DNA of 64,000 bases. Origin: Rhodanobacteraceae bacterium (GTDB lineage Bacteria > Pseudomonadota > Gammaproteobacteria > Xanthomonadales > Rhodanobacteraceae). Numbering within the stretch: position 1 is the stretch's first letter; each line of letters begins with the position of its first letter. Location of the stretch: contig JAACZU010000001.1 of NCBI GenBank assembly GCA_009996615.1, positions 372,001-436,000 on the forward strand, written 5' to 3'. The notes under the pieces were generated by a model, which saw nothing but the letters and a program-made list of their open reading frames with translations, did not search any database and was not told the DNA's origin. Positions 59,584-64,000 of this stretch are shown here, piece after piece. A program made the position numbers and the translations under genes.

Positions 59584-62500
59584 ACACGCCGCGTCCACCG
59601 CGGCGGCGCCTGCGCGCGCCGATCGAACCGGGGTTGACGACGAGCCTCGACGAGGACCCGCGCAGCGCCGCCTACAAGCAACGCCGGCACGGTGCCGCGG
59701 CAAACGACGCGCACGCCACAGCCGACACCGCGCCGCGCTACGCCGAACTGCACTGCCTGTCGAACTTCTCGTTCCAGCGCGGCGCCTCGAGCGCGCGCGA
59801 GCTGTTCGAGCGCGCCAGGCGCCTCGGCTACGCCGCGCTCGCGATCACCGACGAATGCTCGCTGGCCGGCATCGTGCGCGCGCTCGAAGCCTCCCTCGAA
59901 ACCAAGGTTCCACTGATCGTCGGCACCGAGGTGCAGCTCGCCGACGGTCCGAAGCTCGTGCTGCTCGCGCGCAACCAGGCCGGCTATACGGATATCTGCC
60001 GCCTGATCACGACCGGCCGCCGGCGCAGCGCCAAGGGCGAGTACCGGCTGACCCGCGCCGATGCGGAACAGCTCGGCGAAGGCGTGCTGGTGCTGTGGGC
60101 GGCCGGGGCCGCGGAGAGGGAGGAATGCGCGACCTGGCTCGCGCGCCACTTCGCCGGCCGTGCCTGGATCGCGGTCGAGCTGCATCGCGGCACGGACGAC
60201 CCCGCCGTGCTCGCCGCGCTGCGCGCGCTCGGCGCGCGCCACGGCCTGCCGCTGGTCGCGGCCGGCGACGTACACATGCACGTGCGGCGGCGGCGCGCGC
60301 TGCAGGACGTGATGAGCGCGATCCGCCTCGGCTGCCGCGTCGCCGAGGCCGGCCACGCGCTTTTTGCAAACGGCGAGCGGCACCTGCGCCGCGTCGACGA
60401 CCTCGCCGCGCTGTATCCGCCGGAGCTGCTCGCCGAGACGCTGCGCATCGCCGCGCTGTGCACGTTCGACCTGCGCCGGCTCGACTACCGCTACCCGCAG
60501 GAACTGGTGCCGGCCGGGCAGTCCGCGATCGAGCACCTGCGCGCGCTGGCCTGGGCCGGCGCGGCGCGGCTGTGGCCGCGCGGCTTGCCGGACAGCGTGC
60601 GCGCGCAGGTCGAGCGCGAACTCGCGCTGATCGCCGACCTCGGCTACGAGCACTTCTTCCTGACCGTCGAGGACATCGTGCGCTGGGCGCGCGCGCAGGA
60701 CCCGCCGATCCTGTGCCAGGGCCGCGGCTCGTCGGCGAACTCGGCCGTGTGCTATTGCCTGGGCATCACCGCGGTCAGTCCGGAGACCGGCAACCTGCTG
60801 TTCGAGCGCTTCCTGTCGAAGGAGCGCGACGAGCCGCCGGACATCGACGTCGACTTCGAGCACGAGCGGCGCGAGGAAGTCATCCAGTACATCTTCGGCA
60901 AGTACGGGCGCGAGCGCGCCGCGCTCGCCGCGACCGTGATCAGCTACCGCAGCAAAAGCGCGGTGCGCGACGTCGGCCGCGCGCTCGGCGTGCCGGACGA
61001 CCAGCTCGACCGCCTCGGCGGCCTGTTCTCGCGCATCCGCAGCGGCCAGCCGTTCGATGCCGCGCTGCGCGAGCGCGGCTTCGATCCGGCCAGCCGCCTG
61101 CTGCAGCGGCTGTTCGCGCTGGCCGGCGAGCTGCACGGCTTCCCGCGCCACCTGTCGCAGCACGTCGGCGGCTTCGTGATCTCGCAGCAGCCGCTGCACC
61201 ATCTGGTGCCGGTCGAGAACGCGGCGATGCCCGAGCGCACGATCATCCAGTGGGACAAGGACGACCTCGAGACGATGAAGCTGCTCAAGGTCGACGTGCT
61301 CGCGCTCGGCATGCTGACCGCCTTGCGCAAGTGCCTGGACCTGCTGCACGCGCACGGCCTGTGGACGCACCCGTACCGCGGCGCGCGGCCGATGCTGCAC
61401 GACATCCCGCAGCACGACGACCCGGCCGTCTACGACATGATCTGCCGCGCCGACACGGTCGGCGTGTTCCAGATCGAGTCGCGCGCGCAGATGTCGATGC
61501 TGCCGCGCCTCAAGCCGCGCTGCTTCTACGACCTCGTCGTCGAGGTCGCGATCGTGCGCCCGGGTCCGATCCAGGGCGACATGGTGCATCCGTACCTGCG
61601 CCGCCGGCAGGGCCTGGAACCGATCGACTACCCGCAATCACGCTTCGAACGCGCCAGCGGCAGCGGCGCGTCGCAGGTCCGCGAGGCATTGGGGCGCACG
61701 CTCGGCGTGCCGATCTTCCAGGAACAGGTGATGAAGCTGATCCAGGTCGTCGCCGGCTTCACGCCCGGCGAGGCCGACGAGCTACGCCGTGCGATGGCGG
61801 CCTGGAAGCGCCGCGGCGGGCTGGAGCATTTCCGCGAGCGCATCCAGCGCGGCATGCGCGAGCGCGGCTACGAGGACGCGTATTTCGAGCGCATCTTCCA
61901 GCAGATCCAGGGCTTCGGCGAATACGGATTCCCCGAGTCGCACGCGGCGAGCTTCGCGCTGCTCGCGTGGGCCTCGTCCTGGCTCAAGCACTACCACCCG
62001 GCCGCGTTCACCTGCGCGCTGCTCAACGCGCAACCGATGGGTTTCTACCAGCCCTCGCAGCTGATCCAGGACGCGCAGCGGCACGGCGTGACGGTGCTGC
62101 CGGTCGACGTCACGGCCAGCGCGTGGGATTGCACGCTGGAGTCCATCCAGCCGCCGGCGGTCGCCCTGCGCCTCGGCCTGCGCCAAGTCCGCGGCGTGTC
62201 CGCAGACCTCGCCGCGCGTCTCGTCGCCGCGCGCGCGGCCGCGCCGTTCCGCGACGTCGCCGACCTAACCCGCCGCGCGCGCGTGAACGCGGCCGAGCGC
62301 GCGCGCCTGGCCGACGCCGGCGCGCTGCAGGCGCTGAGCGGTCATCGCCATCGCGCGCGCTGGGACAGCGCCGGCGCCGAACTGCCGGCGCCGCTGCTCG
62401 AGGAAGCAACGGTCACGGAGGCGCGCGTCGCGCTGCGCCGTCCGTCGCTGCGCGAGGACGTGATGACCGACTACGCCACGCTCGGCCTGTCGCTGCGTGC

Positions 62501-62867
62501 GCATCCGCTCGCACTGGTCCGCGAGGAACTCGCGCGCCGGCGCGTCGCCCCGGCCAGCGCCACGCAGGACCCCACCCGGCGCGGCCGGCCGCTGCGCTGC
62601 GCCGGCCTCGTCACCGTGCGCCAGCACCCGGGCACCGCCAAGGGTGTCACCTTCGTCACGCTCGAGGACGAGACCGGCCAGGTCAACGTGGTGGTCTGGC
62701 GCGCGCTGGCCGAGCGCCAACACCGCGTGCTGCTCGAGGCGACGCTGATGGCGGTCGACGGCGTGCTCGAGGTCAACGATGGCGTACACCACCTGATCGC
62801 GCGGCGGCTGCACGACTACAGCGCGCTGCTGCCGGAATTCGCATTCGCGTCGCGCGATTTTCATTGA
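59580..62867 (+). CDS. dnaE2: Error-prone DNA polymerase DnaE2
   Basis: 1095 residues from the ATG at 59580 that overlaps the imuB stop. Alpha-subunit-like C-family polymerase for damage-induced mutagenesis. PHP domain ([18 protein letters not shown]), catalytic palm with [20 protein letters not shown] (two Asp) and [20 protein letters not shown], HhH region, and the C-terminal OB domain ([20 protein letters not shown]). Completes the lexA-imuA-imuB-dnaE2 cassette. Confidence 0.96.
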   Translation: MNTPRPPRRRLRAPIEPGLTTSLDEDPRSAAYKQRRHGAAANDAHATADTAPRYAELHCLSNFSFQRGASSARELFERARRLGYAALAITDECSLAGIVRALEASLETKVPLIVGTEVQLADGPKLVLLARNQAGYTDICRLITTGRRRSAKGEYRLTRADAEQLGEGVLVLWAAGAAEREECATWLARHFAGRAWIAVELHRGTDDPAVLAALRALGARHGLPLVAAGDVHMHVRRRRALQDVMSAIRLGCRVAEAGHALFANGERHLRRVDDLAALYPPELLAETLRIAALCTFDLRRLDYRYPQELVPAGQSAIEHLRALAWAGAARLWPRGLPDSVRAQVERELALIADLGYEHFFLTVEDIVRWARAQDPPILCQGRGSSANSAVCYCLGITAVSPETGNLLFERFLSKERDEPPDIDVDFEHERREEVIQYIFGKYGRERAALAATVISYRSKSAVRDVGRALGVPDDQLDRLGGLFSRIRSGQPFDAALRERGFDPASRLLQRLFALAGELHGFPRHLSQHVGGFVISQQPLHHLVPVENAAMPERTIIQWDKDDLETMKLLKVDVLALGMLTALRKCLDLLHAHGLWTHPYRGARPMLHDIPQHDDPAVYDMICRADTVGVFQIESRAQMSMLPRLKPRCFYDLVVEVAIVRPGPIQGDMVHPYLRRRQGLEPIDYPQSRFERASGSGASQVREALGRTLGVPIFQEQVMKLIQVVAGFTPGEADELRRAMAAWKRRGGLEHFRERIQRGMRERGYEDAYFERIFQQIQGFGEYGFPESHAASFALLAWASSWLKHYHPAAFTCALLNAQPMGFYQPSQLIQDAQRHGVTVLPVDVTASAWDCTLESIQPPAVALRLGLRQVRGVSADLAARLVAARAAAPFRDVADLTRRARVNAAERARLADAGALQALSGHRHRARWDSAGAELPAPLLEEATVTEARVALRRPSLREDVMTDYATLGLSLRAHPLALVREELARRRVAPASATQDPTRRGRPLRCAGLVTVRQHPGTAKGVTFVTLEDETGQVNVVVWRALAERQHRVLLEATLMAVDGVLEVNDGVHHLIARRLHDYSALLPEFAFASRDFH

Positions 62868-63077
62868 AACGTGAGATGTGAGACGGGAGACGGGAGACGG
62901 GACACGCAACCGCTCCCTCCTCTCTCATTCCATTTCCCGGTGCCGATTGGCACGCTTCCCTCCCGCCATTTTGCTGCGACGCAGCAAGTCACCTCCTCCA
63001 CTTGTCGCTTGCGTCCATGAAGCGTCGGCGTACGCTTTTTGCGCCGCCGTCCTGGCGGCATCTCGCTGGAGGTTGCC

Positions 63078-63512
63078 ATGAAACGCACCGCATTCCTTGC
63101 CGTGCTGCTGGTCAGTGCTGCCTCGATCACGGCCCTCGCGCAGGACGCCAAGCCGTACAAGGACGGCCCGGTCAGCGACGTCAGCTACATCCGCACCAAG
63201 CCGGGCCAGTTCGACAACTACATGAAATGGCTCGCCGGGCCGTGGAAGAACCTGATGGACGCGCAGAAGAAGGCCGGCCTGGTCAGCGACTACGCCGTGT
63301 ACATGACCGAACCGGCCACGCCGAACGACCCGAACCTGATCCTCGTCGTCACGATGCCGAACATGGCCGCGCTCGACCGCACCGACGAGGCCGACGCGGT
63401 CGCCGCCCAGGTGATGGGCTCGACCAGCCAGCAGAACAAGGCCACCATCGATCGCGGCACGATGCGCGATGTGCTCGGCAGCCGGCTCGTGCGCCAGGCG
63501 GTCCTGAAGTGA
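63078..63512 (+). CDS. Hypothetical exported protein
   Basis: 144 residues from the ATG at 63078, GGAGG six bases upstream. Signal peptide FLAVLLVSAASITALAQ. The mature part (VSYIRTKPGQFDNYMKWLAG, KKAGLVSDYAVYMTEPATPN, LILVVTMPNMAALDRTDEAD) has the strand-helix-strand look of a dimeric alpha/beta barrel (NIPSNAP/ABM-like). Function unknown. The 210 bp upstream hold short GGGAGACGGGAGACGGGA tracts. Confidence 0.75.
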   Translation: MKRTAFLAVLLVSAASITALAQDAKPYKDGPVSDVSYIRTKPGQFDNYMKWLAGPWKNLMDAQKKAGLVSDYAVYMTEPATPNDPNLILVVTMPNMAALDRTDEADAVAAQVMGSTSQQNKATIDRGTMRDVLGSRLVRQAVLK

Positions 63513-63558
63513 GCACCGGTCGGGGCCGCCCCGACCCCGACTTTTGCCGCGGCGCGGC

Positions 63559-64000
63559 CTACGGCGCCGGGTCGCCGGCCAGCTGGCCCATGAACATCCG
63601 GTAGTAGCGCAGCTCGGCAATCGAATCGCGCACGTCGCTCAGCGCGGTATGCGCGGAGTCCTTGTTGAAGCCGCGGCTGACCTCCGGCGCCCAGCGCCGC
63701 GCGAGCTCCTTGACCGTCGACACGTCGAGGTTGCGGTAGTGGAAGTAGCGCTCCAGCCGCGGCATCAGGCGGTACAGGAAGCGCCGGTCCTGGCAGATCG
63801 AGTTGCCGCACATCGGCGACTTGCCCGGCGCGATCCACTGCGCGAGGAACTCGACCGTCAGCGCCTCGGCGGTCGCCAGATCGACTCTCGAATCGAGCAC
63901 GCGCTGCCACAGGCCGGACTTGGCGTGCTGGTTGCGGTTCCAGTCGTCCATCGCCTCCAGCCGCTCGAGCGGATGGCGGATCGCGAACGCCGGCCCCTCG
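63559..64000 (-). CDS. orn: Oligoribonuclease, 3' part
   Basis: The C-terminal ~147 residues; the N-terminus with the first DEDD acid lies beyond the window. 3'-5' exonuclease for 2-5 nt RNA, essential in many proteobacteria. Visible: AIAPGK-like [40 protein letters not shown], and the last motif [20 protein letters not shown] containing the catalytic His/Asp. Confidence 0.96.
   Translation of the reverse strand, partial: EGPAFAIRHPLERLEAMDDWNRNQHAKSGLWQRVLDSRVDLATAEALTVEFLAQWIAPGKSPMCGNSICQDRRFLYRLMPRLERYFHYRNLDVSTVKELARRWAPEVSRGFNKDSAHTALSDVRDSIAELRYYRMFMGQLAGDPAP

Overview
The window is about 64 kb of GC-rich, densely packed chromosome. Gene order points to the Xanthomonadales (Lysobacterales), probably Rhodanobacteraceae or a relative: fur/bamE divergent with fur beside recN; hrcA-grpE-dnaK-dnaJ-dapB; comEC-exbB-exbD-msbA-lpxK; rnfB-nth; lexA-imuA-imuB-dnaE2. 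The dispersed repeats between genes (CCCTCCCCTT-AAGGGGAGGG hairpins and GGGAATCGGGAATGGGG runs) fit the same group. I cannot name the species.

Layout. 1-3.9 kb: a pyroglutamate cluster (pxpC end, pxpA, DUF969/DUF979 membrane pair, pcp). 4-7.5 kb: a MalM-like protein, two small exported paralogues with an ExbD-like pattern, dcd and apbC. 7.6-13.2 kb: a DUF2147 protein, metG, rnfB, nth and a phosphate-selective-type porin. 13.3-19.3 kb: dapB and the heat-shock operon, behind a good sigma-32-like promoter. 19.6-24.4 kb: recN, fur/bamE, an RnfH-like gene, ratA, smpB and ssrA (tmRNA), whose 3' end and terminator are partly duplicated downstream. 24.4-33.3 kb: a SYLF protein, a very large Lhr helicase, an interrupted exported-protein gene and mgtA. 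33.6-40.1 kb: the lpxK-msbA-exbD-exbB-comEC lipid A export block. 48.8-51.3 kb: the lol lipoprotein-sorting genes. 51.5-55.7 kb: moxR-DUF58-tgpA. 55.8-62.9 kb: an Slp lipoprotein gene and the mutagenesis operon lexA-imuA-imuB-dnaE2. 63-64 kb: a small exported protein and the 3' part of orn.

The most interesting object is an intact mobile element at 40225-48775 (8551 bp). It has imperfect terminal inverted repeats beginning TGT and is flanked on both sides by the 5-bp duplication CTAGC. It encodes a MuA-type DDE transposase, a MuB-type ATPase, a Mor-type activator, two AlpA-type DNA-binding proteins, a Mu gpI-type head-maturation protease and several small unknown proteins in two tightly coupled minus-strand modules. 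It has no portal, terminase, capsid or tail gene. Its terminal sequence resembles the end of Tn7, while its transposase is Mu-like. I read it as a Mu-family transposon, possibly a phage satellite. It landed between two copies of a local repeat, in the comEC-lolD gap.

A second theme is that the short dispersed repeats are not only intergenic. They are carried in frame inside metG, rnfB, lhr (three different families) and imuB, and they supply the last codons and stop of pxpA, recN and fur.
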